From Chitinophagales bacterium (GTDB taxonomy: Bacteria; Bacteroidota; Bacteroidia; Chitinophagales; UBA2359), in the NCBI GenBank assembly GCA_020628375.1, contig JAHDFD010000011.1, positions 35,195 to 99,194 on the forward strand: a DNA stretch of 64,000 nucleotides, written 5' to 3'. The position numbers and the translations under genes were made by a program. The notes under the pieces are model-generated. The model was given only the letters and a program-made list of their open reading frames with translations, did not search any database and had not been told where the DNA came from. Shown one piece after another: positions 27,546 to 36,612 of the stretch (position 1 is the first letter of the stretch; each line of letters opens with the position of its first letter).

Positions 27546-30032
27546 ATGAAAAGATTTTTATTCGTTTTAAATATACTCATTTTTTCAATTTTATTTGCTG
27601 AAGCACAAGAAAGCGATATTGTTACAGAACATAGAGTTTATTCTTGTGTAGAAATAGATAATCCACCCAAAATTGATGCATTAATCGATGATATTTGGAA
27701 TTCTGTTGAATGGGCTGAAGAGTTCACACAAGTTGAACCTAATCCGGGAGAAAAGGAAAATCAGGAAACTAAGGTTAAGTTAATTTATGATAACGATGCT
27801 TTGTATGTCTTTGCTGAATTAATAGAAAATGAAGAGATATTTGAATTTTTAAGCGAAAGAGATGACCCCGGAAATGCCGATTGGTTTGGAATTGTTATTG
27901 ATGCTTATAACGAAGGAACAAATGGATTAGGTTTTTTTGTAACACCCTCAGGAGTTCAGTTAGATGCTAAATATGTAGGACAAGGTGAAGACTTCAATTG
28001 GAATGCTGTATGGACAAGTGCTGTAAGAGTTGAGGATAATAAATGGACTGTTGAAATGAAAATACCTTACGCCGCTTTAAGATTTCCTAATCAGGAAGAG
28101 CAAGAATGGGGTGTTCATTTCTGGAGAAATCGTAGAGTTAACAGAGAGTTAGATTCATGGAACCCTGTAAAACCTGAAATTGATGGCTTTCTGAATCAAG
28201 CTGGTGTGCTGAAAGGAATTAAGAATGTAAAGACTCCATTACGTTTACAGTTTTTCCCGTACATAACTTTGGGTTTAGATCATTTCCCAAATGAAAAAAA
28301 GTTTTTTAAAGATCTTACCCCGAATTTCAGTGTTGGAATGGATGTTAAATATGGAATCAATGATGCTTTTACTTTAGATATGACTCTTATACCTGATTTT
28401 TCACAGGTGCTTTCTGATGATTTTGTATTGAACTTATCACCATTTGAAGTAAGATTCAATGAGAATAGACAGTTTTTTACGGAAGGAACAGAATTATTCA
28501 ATAAAGCAGGGTTATTTTATTCAAGAAGAATTGGTGGAACACCTGTTGGGTTTGGAAATGCCTATGAAAATCTAGCAGATAATGAAATAGTTTCAGATAA
28601 TCCTTCTAGTAATCAATTACTGAATGCAACAAAAGTTTCCGGAAGAACACCCGGTGGACTGGGTATTGGGGTTTTTAACGCCTTTGAAGCGGGAACAGAT
28701 GCAACAATTTTAAATACTGAAACAGAGGAAGAAAGAAAAGTAAGAACTTCTCCTTTTACCAACTATAATATTGTCGTTCTGGATCAGGATCTAAGTGGTA
28801 ATTCTTCAATTACCATGACGAATACGAATGTTACTCGCTTTGACGATAACTTCTATAATGCCAATGTTATTGGGTTTAATTCAAGATTGAATGATCAAAA
28901 TAATAAGTACAGCTTTCAAACTTCTTTAGCTTTGAGTCAGAAGAGTGGGGGAGAATTCGATAATCCGGAATTGGGTTATAAAGCAGGTATATCTTTAGGG
29001 AAAATCAGTGGTAACTTCCTCTACAGCTTTTATTATGGTTTGGAGAGCGATAAATATGATCCAAATGATCTTGGACTTTTATTCAGTCCGAATGAAAAGG
29101 TTTATTATGCCGATGTTGCTTATAATATTTACAAACCGTTTTGGAAGGTAAATAATTTTTATTCAAGTTTCTTTGTCGCTTATGAACGCTTATTTTCTCC
29201 GGATAAGTTCTCAAATTTTGGAATGGGCTTTAACCTTAGAACTACTACAAATAAGTTCTTAACTATGGGGACATTTTTTAATATAGAACCAATAGAAACA
29301 TTTGATTTTTTTGAACCCAGAACTTTTGATTTTGAGACTTATTATCAATATCCAGTTAACTTTAGTTGGGGAGCTTTCATTTCATCTAACTACAGTAAAC
29401 CATTTGCTTTAGATGTTAGTTGGAATTTCAGATGGTTCGATGAGCCTGGAAGATATGCACTTTCTGTAAATGTATCTCCTCGTTTCAGACCGAACTCTAA
29501 GTTGTTTATAGTTCCGCGTGTTAACTTTTATCGATCTATTAATGAAGTAGGATATGCAGGCAGTTTTGAAGAAGTTAGTGCTGGTATTCCTATGGGTATC
29601 AGAAATATTAAAACCATTACACCTATACTCGAAATGGATTATGTCTTAAATAATGCAATGATCATTAAAACGAGGGTTAGACATAATTGGACAACAACCA
29701 GATATGATAGGTTCGGTTATTTGAATGATGATGGTTGGTTGGATTTTGTGTCCCTGGAAAATGATCAAATGAATGTAAGGGATGTTAACTTTCATGCTTT
29801 TACTGTCGATTTGGTTTATCGATGGATATTCGCTCCGGGAAGTGAAATGACAGTCGTATGGAAAAATTCGATCGTAAGTAGTGAATTTGATTTAGAAGAT
29901 AGATATGTTCGAAGTTTTGGAGATATGATCGATTCTCCTTTTCAAAAAGGTTTATCGGTGAGGATTCTATATTTTATGGATAGTGCTTTCTTTAACAAAT
30001 TCAAGAAAAGCAAAGGCAAATCCAAAGTGTAA
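27546..30032 (+). CDS. DUF5916 / CBM9-like domain outer-membrane protein
   Basis: Signal peptide (residues 1-20, ending AEAQ) followed by a family 9 carbohydrate-binding-like beta domain, about 35-225, with motifs typical of the group (PPKIDALIDDIWN, YDNDALYVFAEL, WTVEMKIPYAALRF). The rest (about 230-828) is the DUF5916 region: LIPDFSQV, FNENRQFFTEGTELF, FYSRRIGG, and a beta-strand-rich C-terminal half with alternating aromatic residues compatible with an outer-membrane barrel. The family is common in Bacteroidota, and its biochemical function is not established. The gene stands alone with its own upstream region, divergent from the small lipoprotein gene. No sorting domain is present, so insertion through Sec and BAM is likely. 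Confidence 0.85.
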   Translation: MKRFLFVLNILIFSILFAEAQESDIVTEHRVYSCVEIDNPPKIDALIDDIWNSVEWAEEFTQVEPNPGEKENQETKVKLIYDNDALYVFAELIENEEIFEFLSERDDPGNADWFGIVIDAYNEGTNGLGFFVTPSGVQLDAKYVGQGEDFNWNAVWTSAVRVEDNKWTVEMKIPYAALRFPNQEEQEWGVHFWRNRRVNRELDSWNPVKPEIDGFLNQAGVLKGIKNVKTPLRLQFFPYITLGLDHFPNEKKFFKDLTPNFSVGMDVKYGINDAFTLDMTLIPDFSQVLSDDFVLNLSPFEVRFNENRQFFTEGTELFNKAGLFYSRRIGGTPVGFGNAYENLADNEIVSDNPSSNQLLNATKVSGRTPGGLGIGVFNAFEAGTDATILNTETEEERKVRTSPFTNYNIVVLDQDLSGNSSITMTNTNVTRFDDNFYNANVIGFNSRLNDQNNKYSFQTSLALSQKSGGEFDNPELGYKAGISLGKISGNFLYSFYYGLESDKYDPNDLGLLFSPNEKVYYADVAYNIYKPFWKVNNFYSSFFVAYERLFSPDKFSNFGMGFNLRTTTNKFLTMGTFFNIEPIETFDFFEPRTFDFETYYQYPVNFSWGAFISSNYSKPFALDVSWNFRWFDEPGRYALSVNVSPRFRPNSKLFIVPRVNFYRSINEVGYAGSFEEVSAGIPMGIRNIKTITPILEMDYVLNNAMIIKTRVRHNWTTTRYDRFGYLNDDGWLDFVSLENDQMNVRDVNFHAFTVDLVYRWIFAPGSEMTVVWKNSIVSSEFDLEDRYVRSFGDMIDSPFQKGLSVRILYFMDSAFFNKFKKSKGKSKV

Positions 30033-30095
30033 GAAAAATCTTCATTGTTGTCAATTTATTATCGAAGATGTTCAGTAGTTTAATGTTTAATTCAT

Positions 30096-30103
30096 TATAT
30101 TTG
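30096..30103 (+). promoter_or_regulatory. Candidate -7 promoter element upstream of rsmH
   Basis: TATATTTG matches TAnnTTTG exactly. No good TTTG lies 19-21 bp upstream, so the support is partial. If used, it would give the dcw transcript a leader of roughly 385 nt. Confidence 0.35.
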
Positions 30104-30290
30104 TACCATACCCCTTGATATAGTGCCATTTCATATTCCTTTTATATTTTTGTTTAACTTTCCATTTGTTGAAAAGTTTATTTAACTTGTTAAGTTTTTC
30201 AAAATCTTAGCCATTGTTAATAACCACTGTAGATTACTTCTTAGTTGTTTGTGTTTTCTGTTAATTATTGTTGATAACTGTTTGAGGTTT

Positions 30291-30316
30291 TAACACTTGA
30301 TGTTAATTGAGTGTTA
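30291..30316 (+). promoter_or_regulatory. Perfect-stem hairpin in the dcw leader
   Basis: TAACACTTGAT (30291-30301) pairs with ATTGAGTGTTA (30306-30316) over 11 positions with two adjacent wobble pairs and a GTTA loop. No T-run follows, so it is not a classical terminator. It could be an operator or a leader-RNA structure. Confidence 0.45.
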
Positions 30317-30491
30317 GGATGGTCATTGGTCTGTTTTTACTCTATGTCAATAACTAAAGCGCCCACTTTACTTCTTGTGATTTCTTAAAAATTTTCAGTT
30401 TTTTTACAGAACATTTATGTGTTAATCAGTTGATTAGAGCAAAATGATCTGTTCATTGAATTAATTTTTTACTTAATAATATCATTCAAAT

Positions 30492-31376
30492 ATGAGTAAT
30501 TATCACTCGCCTGTTTTATTGAAGGAAAGTATCGATGCACTTGATATTTTAGATGATGGAATCTATGTTGATTGCACTTTTGGTGGTGGTGGTCATTCAA
30601 AAGTTATTCTTGATTCTCTTGGTTCTAATGGAAAACTTTATGCTTTTGATTGCGATGCCGATGCTCATGAAAATGCAATTGATGATCCAAGATTTACGCT
30701 TATATCTGCAAACTTCAGACATGTAAAAAGGTTCTTGAAATTAAATGGAATGAAACAAGTTAATGGTGTTTTAGCTGACTTAGGTGTTTCTTCACACCAA
30801 TTCAATAAAGATATTCGAGGATTTTCTTATCGTTTCGATGCAGAGTTGGATATGCGAATGAATCAATCTGCTACTAAAGATGCGAAGCAGGTTTTAAATA
30901 CTTATTCTGAATCAGACCTGGCAGATATTTTCTACTATTATGGAGATATCAGAGCTTCGAGGAAGTTAGCAAGAACTGTTGTTAATAATAGACCACTTAA
31001 TTCAACATTCGACTTTAAAGGAATTGTTCAGACAATTAGTGCTGATGAAAAATTGTTGTCTCAGGCTTTTCAAGCCGTAAGAATTGAAGTGAATGAAGAA
31101 ATGGAGGCTTTGAAAGAAATGATTCAGAGTTGCTCTGAAATTTTAGTAGAAGGAGGTAATCTGGTCGTAATTAGTTATCATTCAATTGAAGATAGAATAG
31201 TAAAAAATTATTTCAAAACAGGAACATTTAATGGTAGGCCTGAAAAGGACTTGTATGGAAATTATGAGCTTTTTTTCAAGCAAATAAATAAAAAAGTTAT
31301 AGTACCAACAAATGAAGAAATAAAAATTAATAAAAGAGCACGGAGTGCAAAACTAAGAATAGGACAAAAATTATAG
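30492..31376 (+). CDS. rsmH: 16S rRNA (cytosine(1402)-N4)-methyltransferase RsmH
   Basis: SAM-dependent methylation of C1402 in the decoding site of 16S rRNA. The 294-residue protein begins YHSPVLLKES, has the SAM-binding motif CTFGGGGHS (28-36), an LADLGVSSHQF motif and the C-terminal RARSAKLRIG typical of RsmH/MraW. ATG at 30492 is the only sensible start. It is the first gene of the dcw cluster; its stop is one base before the ftsL ATG, so the two are almost certainly co-translated. Because mraZ is absent, this gene follows directly on the leader region. Confidence 0.96.
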   Translation: MSNYHSPVLLKESIDALDILDDGIYVDCTFGGGGHSKVILDSLGSNGKLYAFDCDADAHENAIDDPRFTLISANFRHVKRFLKLNGMKQVNGVLADLGVSSHQFNKDIRGFSYRFDAELDMRMNQSATKDAKQVLNTYSESDLADIFYYYGDIRASRKLARTVVNNRPLNSTFDFKGIVQTISADEKLLSQAFQAVRIEVNEEMEALKEMIQSCSEILVEGGNLVVISYHSIEDRIVKNYFKTGTFNGRPEKDLYGNYELFFKQINKKVIVPTNEEIKINKRARSAKLRIGQKL

Positions 31377-31377
31377 A

Positions 31378-31731
31378 ATGCCCAGAAAACAACCCATAAG
31401 AAAGCCAAAACCTAAAAGTATTTCAAGAAAGATCAAAGGTATCAAACTACCCGATTCTACCTTCTTCTTCAATCAAATCTATTTCATTCTTTTTCTTTTC
31501 GGATTAAGTCTCATTTACATTTTTAACACACATCAGGCAAATAAAAGCAGGATGTCTATGCTGAAGCTTCAAGAGGAAATTAAATACTTGCGAGGTGAAC
31601 ATACTGCTTTGAAGGCACAATCTGTCGACTTATTTCGTCATTCGGTGCTTTTAGATGAGGTAAAGAAAATGGACTTAAGTTATTCTGATGAACCCTTAAC
31701 TGTAATAAGCTATGAAAAAGAAGAATTTTAA
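31378..31731 (+). CDS. ftsL: FtsL-like cell division protein
   Basis: 117-residue bitopic protein. The cytoplasmic N-terminus is strongly basic (about 30 residues rich in Lys/Arg), a single membrane segment spans about 32-50, and a periplasmic coiled-coil region follows (about 55-90) with heptad-like Leu/Lys spacing. This is the shape of FtsL, which forms a complex with FtsQ and FtsB at the divisome. Sequence similarity of FtsL proteins is low, so the call rests on topology and position between rsmH and ftsI. Its 3' end overlaps the ftsI start by 20 bp. Confidence 0.85.
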   Translation: MPRKQPIRKPKPKSISRKIKGIKLPDSTFFFNQIYFILFLFGLSLIYIFNTHQANKSRMSMLKLQEEIKYLRGEHTALKAQSVDLFRHSVLLDEVKKMDLSYSDEPLTVISYEKEEF

Positions 31732-33853
31732 AGAAGAAGTTTCCCGCAAAATATTTCTACTGTTTCTATTTATGATAGGAATTAGTCTGGCTATTTTTCT
31801 GAAGTCAACATATATAGTTTTTGCAGGGAAAAACACAGATAAAGCTAAGAATCACAGGGTTAAACTTGAAACGATCTCCGGACCAAGAGGGGATATTCTT
31901 GCCGATGATCATAGCTTACTTTCAACAACAATTACCAATTTCGATGCCTATATAGACATCAATGCTCCTGCTATTACAGAAACTTTCTTTAAAGAAAATA
32001 TAGATTCACTGTGTTATTATTTAGATCAGCTTTTTCCAGCAAAATCTGAGAGTTATTTCAAAGAGTTGCTGGTGAAAACTAGAAAAAATAAAAAAAATCG
32101 ATATCAATTATTGGCTAAAAGTCTTACGCACGAAGAAATGAGACAATTGAAAAAGTTTCCGATTTTTTCTAGAGGTAGATATAGAGGTGGATTGATAATA
32201 GAACCTCAGAATATTAGAAAAAAGCCCTTTAATTCTTTGGCAAAGAGAACATTAGGGGACGAGAAATATGTAAGAGCTGTAAACGATACAACCTTCAGAA
32301 AAAAATCAATAGGGATCGAAGGTTATTATAATGAATATTTGGAAGGGGAAAAGCGTTCTATATTAAAATATGTTGGTCCAGGGGGTAAGTTGATTCCATT
32401 GTATGATGCATCAGGAATGCCTGAAAGAGGTTTGGACATTCAAACGAGCATTAATGTTCATTTACAGGACATTACAGAAAAGGCGTTAAGAAAGCAATTG
32501 GAAACACACAAAGCTAGTCATGGTTGTGCAGTAGTTATGGAGGTGGAAACCGGTAAAATCAAGGCTATTGCTAATCTTTCTCGTTTAGAAAATGGTGCCT
32601 ACGGAGAAACTTTTAATCATGCTATCGGAACAGCTTTAGCACCTGGTTCTACCTTAAAGTTGGCTAGCTTGCTGGCTTTGCTCGAAGAAAAGAATGTTAG
32701 TCTTAATGAGACAGTTAATATCGGAAATGGAACTGTTAAGTATTATAATAAAACACTTAGAGATTCGGGAGGGAAGCCCAAGAAAAGCATTCTGACGCTT
32801 AAAGAAGTAATCGAAAAATCTTCTAATGTTGGAACAGCAAAGTTTGTGTCTAAATATTTTGGAACTTCGGAAGGCGAAAAATTATTTACTGACAAATTAT
32901 ATAGCTTCTTCCTTGCTAATAAAACCGGAATTGATTTGAATGGAGAAGCTACTCCATTAATCAGAAATCCTGAAATGAGAGAGTGGTCAGGAATTTCATT
33001 GCCTTGGTTGTCAGTTGGTTATGAGTCTCTGCTCTCGCCAATTCAAATACTGGCATTTTATAATGCAATTGCCAATAAAGGAGAATATATGCAGCCATAT
33101 TTGGTTACTAGTGTTCTTGAAAACGGAGATGTTTATTTAGAAAATAAGCCTCATAGCCTTGGGCGTATTTGCACAGAGGAAAACGCACTTACCGCACGAG
33201 ATGTTTTAAAAGGAGTAGTACAAAATGGAACAGGTAGGAATATTAAACTTCCGCATGTTGAATTAGCTGGAAAAACAGGAACTGCTAAAATTTTAGAAAG
33301 TCGTTCTGGTTATGAACATTTGTATCAGGCTTCTTTTGCTGGATTTTTTCCCGCTGATAATCCAAAATACTCGTGTATTGTAGTTGTCAATCATCCAACA
33401 AGTGGTCAATACTATGGTAACTTGGTGGCTGCACCTGCATTTAAAGATATTGCCGAGCATTTTTATATGCATCGCGAAACACCTACTGTTCATTTCGAGG
33501 AAACAATATACGCGCAAACCAAACCTGATAATCCAGATTGTAAGACAGGTTTAACTTCAGATCTTGAGATTTTATTGACTGATATTGATGTGAAACATCA
33601 GAGTTATGCTGATGGAATTTGGTCTATAGTTCAAAATGAAACCAATCAATTGGCGCTCAGAAATAGATTTATTCTTACTGGCAAAGAGGTGCCCAATGTA
33701 AGAGGTATGGGATTGAAAGATGCACTTTATATACTCGAAAATAAGGGTTTTGAGGTTGAAGTTGATGGGGCAGGTAAGGTGTCTGCGCAATCGATGAAAC
33801 CAGGAGATAGATATTCAAACGGTGATAAAATTAAGATAACGCTGAAAATATAG
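31712..33853 (+). CDS. ftsI: Penicillin-binding protein 3 / FtsI transpeptidase with PASTA domain
   Basis: Septal peptidoglycan DD-transpeptidase working with FtsW. A membrane anchor lies at about residues 13-33 and the PBP dimerisation domain with SGPRGDI follows. The transpeptidase domain carries all three active-site motifs: STLK (S313 nucleophile), SSN (370-372) and KTG (521-523). The C-terminus (about 655-713, KEVPNVRGMGLKDAL ...) is a PASTA domain, common in this phylum's FtsI but absent from the E. coli protein. At 713 residues it has the expected length for this family. The start at 31712 overlaps ftsL; the murE start follows 2 bp after the stop. Confidence 0.95.
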   Translation: MKKKNFKEEVSRKIFLLFLFMIGISLAIFLKSTYIVFAGKNTDKAKNHRVKLETISGPRGDILADDHSLLSTTITNFDAYIDINAPAITETFFKENIDSLCYYLDQLFPAKSESYFKELLVKTRKNKKNRYQLLAKSLTHEEMRQLKKFPIFSRGRYRGGLIIEPQNIRKKPFNSLAKRTLGDEKYVRAVNDTTFRKKSIGIEGYYNEYLEGEKRSILKYVGPGGKLIPLYDASGMPERGLDIQTSINVHLQDITEKALRKQLETHKASHGCAVVMEVETGKIKAIANLSRLENGAYGETFNHAIGTALAPGSTLKLASLLALLEEKNVSLNETVNIGNGTVKYYNKTLRDSGGKPKKSILTLKEVIEKSSNVGTAKFVSKYFGTSEGEKLFTDKLYSFFLANKTGIDLNGEATPLIRNPEMREWSGISLPWLSVGYESLLSPIQILAFYNAIANKGEYMQPYLVTSVLENGDVYLENKPHSLGRICTEENALTARDVLKGVVQNGTGRNIKLPHVELAGKTGTAKILESRSGYEHLYQASFAGFFPADNPKYSCIVVVNHPTSGQYYGNLVAAPAFKDIAEHFYMHRETPTVHFEETIYAQTKPDNPDCKTGLTSDLEILLTDIDVKHQSYADGIWSIVQNETNQLALRNRFILTGKEVPNVRGMGLKDALYILENKGFEVEVDGAGKVSAQSMKPGDRYSNGDKIKITLKI

Positions 33854-33855
33854 AT

Positions 33856-35322
33856 TTGAAGAACCTTAATGACATATTATCAGGTATTAATTTACTGGGG
33901 ACAAGAAATGAAGGTCTTGTGTCAAGTATTAATGAACTTCATTTTGATTCTCGTAAAGTAAAAGATACAGATGCTTTCTTTGCGTTAAAAGGTGTTTCTG
34001 TAAATGGTCATGATTTTATAAGTTCAGCTATTGAAAATGGTGCTAAAGTTGTCTTTTATGAAGAAGAAGGTGCTTATTTAGATAATAACGAAGTAATATT
34101 CTTTAAAGTAAAAAATGCCTCTATTGCCTTAGCTAAAGCAGCTGCTAATTTTTATGATCATCCATCTGAAAAGTTGAATTTAATAGGTATAACAGGTACC
34201 AATGGTAAAACAACCACAGTTACACTATTGTATAACCTCTTTACAGAAATGGGAGAAACCTGTGGTTTGATTTCTACTGTGAATTACCTGATAGGCGAAA
34301 AGGTATATCCATCAACACACACTACTCCAAATGTGCTGAAGTTAAATCAGCTTTTAGCTGAAATGTATGAGGCAGGTTGTACAAGTGTGTTTATGGAGGT
34401 TAGTTCTCATGCCATTCATCAAAATAGAATTCAAGGGCTGAAATTTAAAGGCGGAATTTTTACAAATATTACACACGATCATTTAGACTATCATAAAACT
34501 TTCCACGCATATATTCACACTAAGAAGGCTTTTTTCGACTCGCTGCCTAAGAGTGCTTTTGCACTAACCAATATTGATGACAGGAATGGTGAGATCATGT
34601 TACAGTCCTGTAATGCAAGCAAATACACTTATGCACTTAAATCATTAGCAGATTATAAGGCTAAAATTTTAAGCCATTCTATGGAAGGTTTAGAGCTTGA
34701 TTTTAATGGGAAAAGCTTCTTTACCAACATTGTTGGTGTGTACAATTGTTATAATCTGTTAGTAACTTATGCGGTGGCTATGCTACTTAATAAAAATAAA
34801 GAAATAACTTTAAACTTGTTAAGCAAAATAGTCGGAGCTAAAGGTCGATTTGAGACAGTTAAAGATAGCTTTTCAAACAAAATAGCAATAGTCGATTATG
34901 CACATACAAGTGATGCTTTAGAGAAGTTGTTAAATGCCGTAAATGAAGTGAAAAATAGAAACCAAAATATCATTACAGTTATAGGTTGTGGGGGTGATCG
35001 AGATAAGAAAAAAAGACCGTTGATGGCTAAAGTTGCCGTGCAATTGTCTGATTATGTTGTTTTTACAAGCGATAATCCACGTACAGAAGATCCGGAAGCT
35101 ATTCTCGATGATATGTATGAAGGTGTGCCGGCAGGAGTAGATGACGTTGTGTTCAGAGAAGCTGATCGCAGGCTTGCGATAACAAAAGCGATCGCTATTG
35201 CGAAAAGCGATGATTTAGTTGTTGTTGCAGGAAAAGGACATGAAGATTATCAAGAGATTAACGGGGTTAAGTATCCCTTTGATGATGTTCAGATTTTAAA
35301 GCAAATATTTAAAAATAATTAA
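33856..35322 (+). CDS. murE: UDP-MurNAc-L-Ala-D-Glu:meso-diaminopimelate ligase MurE
   Basis: Adds the third residue of the peptidoglycan stem peptide using ATP. The 488-residue Mur ligase has the P-loop GITGTNGKTTT (111-121), HTTPN (155-159), the central-domain ITHDHLDYH and, decisively, DNPR at 406-409, the motif that selects meso-diaminopimelate rather than lysine. The start is TTG at 33856: the protein N-terminus (KNLNDIL) aligns with the usual family start and no ATG is available nearby. It lies 2 bp after ftsI and 21 bp before mraY. Confidence 0.95.
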   Translation: MKNLNDILSGINLLGTRNEGLVSSINELHFDSRKVKDTDAFFALKGVSVNGHDFISSAIENGAKVVFYEEEGAYLDNNEVIFFKVKNASIALAKAAANFYDHPSEKLNLIGITGTNGKTTTVTLLYNLFTEMGETCGLISTVNYLIGEKVYPSTHTTPNVLKLNQLLAEMYEAGCTSVFMEVSSHAIHQNRIQGLKFKGGIFTNITHDHLDYHKTFHAYIHTKKAFFDSLPKSAFALTNIDDRNGEIMLQSCNASKYTYALKSLADYKAKILSHSMEGLELDFNGKSFFTNIVGVYNCYNLLVTYAVAMLLNKNKEITLNLLSKIVGAKGRFETVKDSFSNKIAIVDYAHTSDALEKLLNAVNEVKNRNQNIITVIGCGGDRDKKKRPLMAKVAVQLSDYVVFTSDNPRTEDPEAILDDMYEGVPAGVDDVVFREADRRLAITKAIAIAKSDDLVVVAGKGHEDYQEINGVKYPFDDVQILKQIFKNN

Positions 35323-35343
35323 TAAGAGTTTAGCGAGTTTTTT

Positions 35344-36612
35344 ATGTTTTATCATCTCTTTACATATCTGGATAAAATGTACAATTTGGCAGGTGCCAGC
35401 TTGTTTTACTTTATTTCTTTCAGAGCAGTTTTGTCTATCATTATTGCGCTGATTATTAGTTGGTTGTTTGGAGGTAGATTAATTAATCGTTTAAACAACT
35501 TACAAGTAAAAGACGAAGTTCGTAAGCTTGGATTGGAAGGTGAAAATCAAAAGTCTAAGACTCCGACTATGGGGGGGCTTATCATTTTGGCCGCTATTCT
35601 GATTCCAACTATACTGTTGAGTAATTTTTCCAATGTTTATATATGGTTAATGGTTGGTGTTACCATTTGGTTAGGACTTATTGGTTTTGCTGATGATTAT
35701 ATCAAAGTTTTTAAGAAAGATAAAGGCGGACTTCGAGCAAGGTCTAAACTTATTGGTCAATTAGGCTTGGGTTTGATCGTTGGAGTTACCTTGTATTTCA
35801 ATAGTGATGTTATTGTTAGGAAGAATATTTCCAAAAACCCTGATATTAATATTTGTAATCAGGTGAATTCTTTTGAACGATTTGATGCAGCAACCCAAAC
35901 TATGCATACACTTGTTGACGATAAGGTTGCTCACAGTTATATGCCTTTTCTGAAAACACACACTTTCGATTATTCATGGTTTCTTAAATTCATGGACAAT
36001 CCTTCTGATTGGGCATGGATCATTTATATACCTGCTGTTATGCTGATCGTTACCTTTATTTCAAATGGTTGCAATTTAACCGACGGTCTGGATGGTTTGG
36101 CAACAGGAGTTTCACTTATAGTCATGGTTGCGTTGCTGTTAATAGCATACATGACTGGTAATTATATAGTTTCAGATTATTTGCATTTATTGCACCTGCC
36201 CGGTACAGGCGAATTAGTTGTTTTTTGTGCAGCAGTTTTAGGGGCTTGTGTAGGATTTATGTGGTACAATGCCAATCCGGCTCAAGTGTTTATGGGCGAT
36301 ACCGGATCGCTTGCCTTAGGTGGTATAATTGCTTCTTTGATCGTAATTCTAAGATTAGAGCTATTAATTCCTTTATTGTGCGGGATTTTTATAATTGAAA
36401 ACCTGAGCGTTATGATTCAGGTAGGCTATTTTAAATATGCAAAAAGAAAGCACGGAATAGAATATGCACGAAATAATCGTGTATTTCTCATGTCTCCCTT
36501 ACATCATCACTACCAGAAAAAAGGAATGTCAGAAGTGAAAATAGTTGTTAGATTCTGGATCGTTCAAATTATGTTGATCGCACTTTTTTTCTTAATACTT
36601 AAAATTAGATAA
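35344..36612 (+). CDS. mraY: Phospho-MurNAc-pentapeptide-transferase MraY
   Basis: Makes lipid I from UDP-MurNAc-pentapeptide and undecaprenyl phosphate at the inner membrane. Polytopic, 422 residues, with the Mg-binding FADDYIK (D117, D118), NLTDGLDGLATG (244-255), MGDTGSLALGG and the C-terminal SPLHHHYQKKG. About 60 residues longer than the E. coli enzyme, mostly because of an extra segment around 155-225 before NLTDG. Longer MraY proteins are usual in this phylum. The stop codon directly abuts the TTG start of murD with no spacer. Confidence 0.95.
   Translation: MFYHLFTYLDKMYNLAGASLFYFISFRAVLSIIIALIISWLFGGRLINRLNNLQVKDEVRKLGLEGENQKSKTPTMGGLIILAAILIPTILLSNFSNVYIWLMVGVTIWLGLIGFADDYIKVFKKDKGGLRARSKLIGQLGLGLIVGVTLYFNSDVIVRKNISKNPDINICNQVNSFERFDAATQTMHTLVDDKVAHSYMPFLKTHTFDYSWFLKFMDNPSDWAWIIYIPAVMLIVTFISNGCNLTDGLDGLATGVSLIVMVALLLIAYMTGNYIVSDYLHLLHLPGTGELVVFCAAVLGACVGFMWYNANPAQVFMGDTGSLALGGIIASLIVILRLELLIPLLCGIFIIENLSVMIQVGYFKYAKRKHGIEYARNNRVFLMSPLHHHYQKKGMSEVKIVVRFWIVQIMLIALFFLILKIR

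Larger units (their letters stand above)
30033..30491. other. 459-bp leader/intergenic region before the dcw cluster
   Basis: No ORF of any size looks coding here. In many relatives mraZ occupies this place just before rsmH; no MraZ-like frame is present on either strand. The region holds a candidate -7 box and a hairpin, listed separately. I see no known riboswitch or RNA gene. Confidence 0.6.

Noticed and set aside
30310-30340. MraZ-type binding boxes in the dcw leader
   Set aside because: Repeats read TGGTC rather than the TGGG-type direct repeats expected; no mraZ gene is near.
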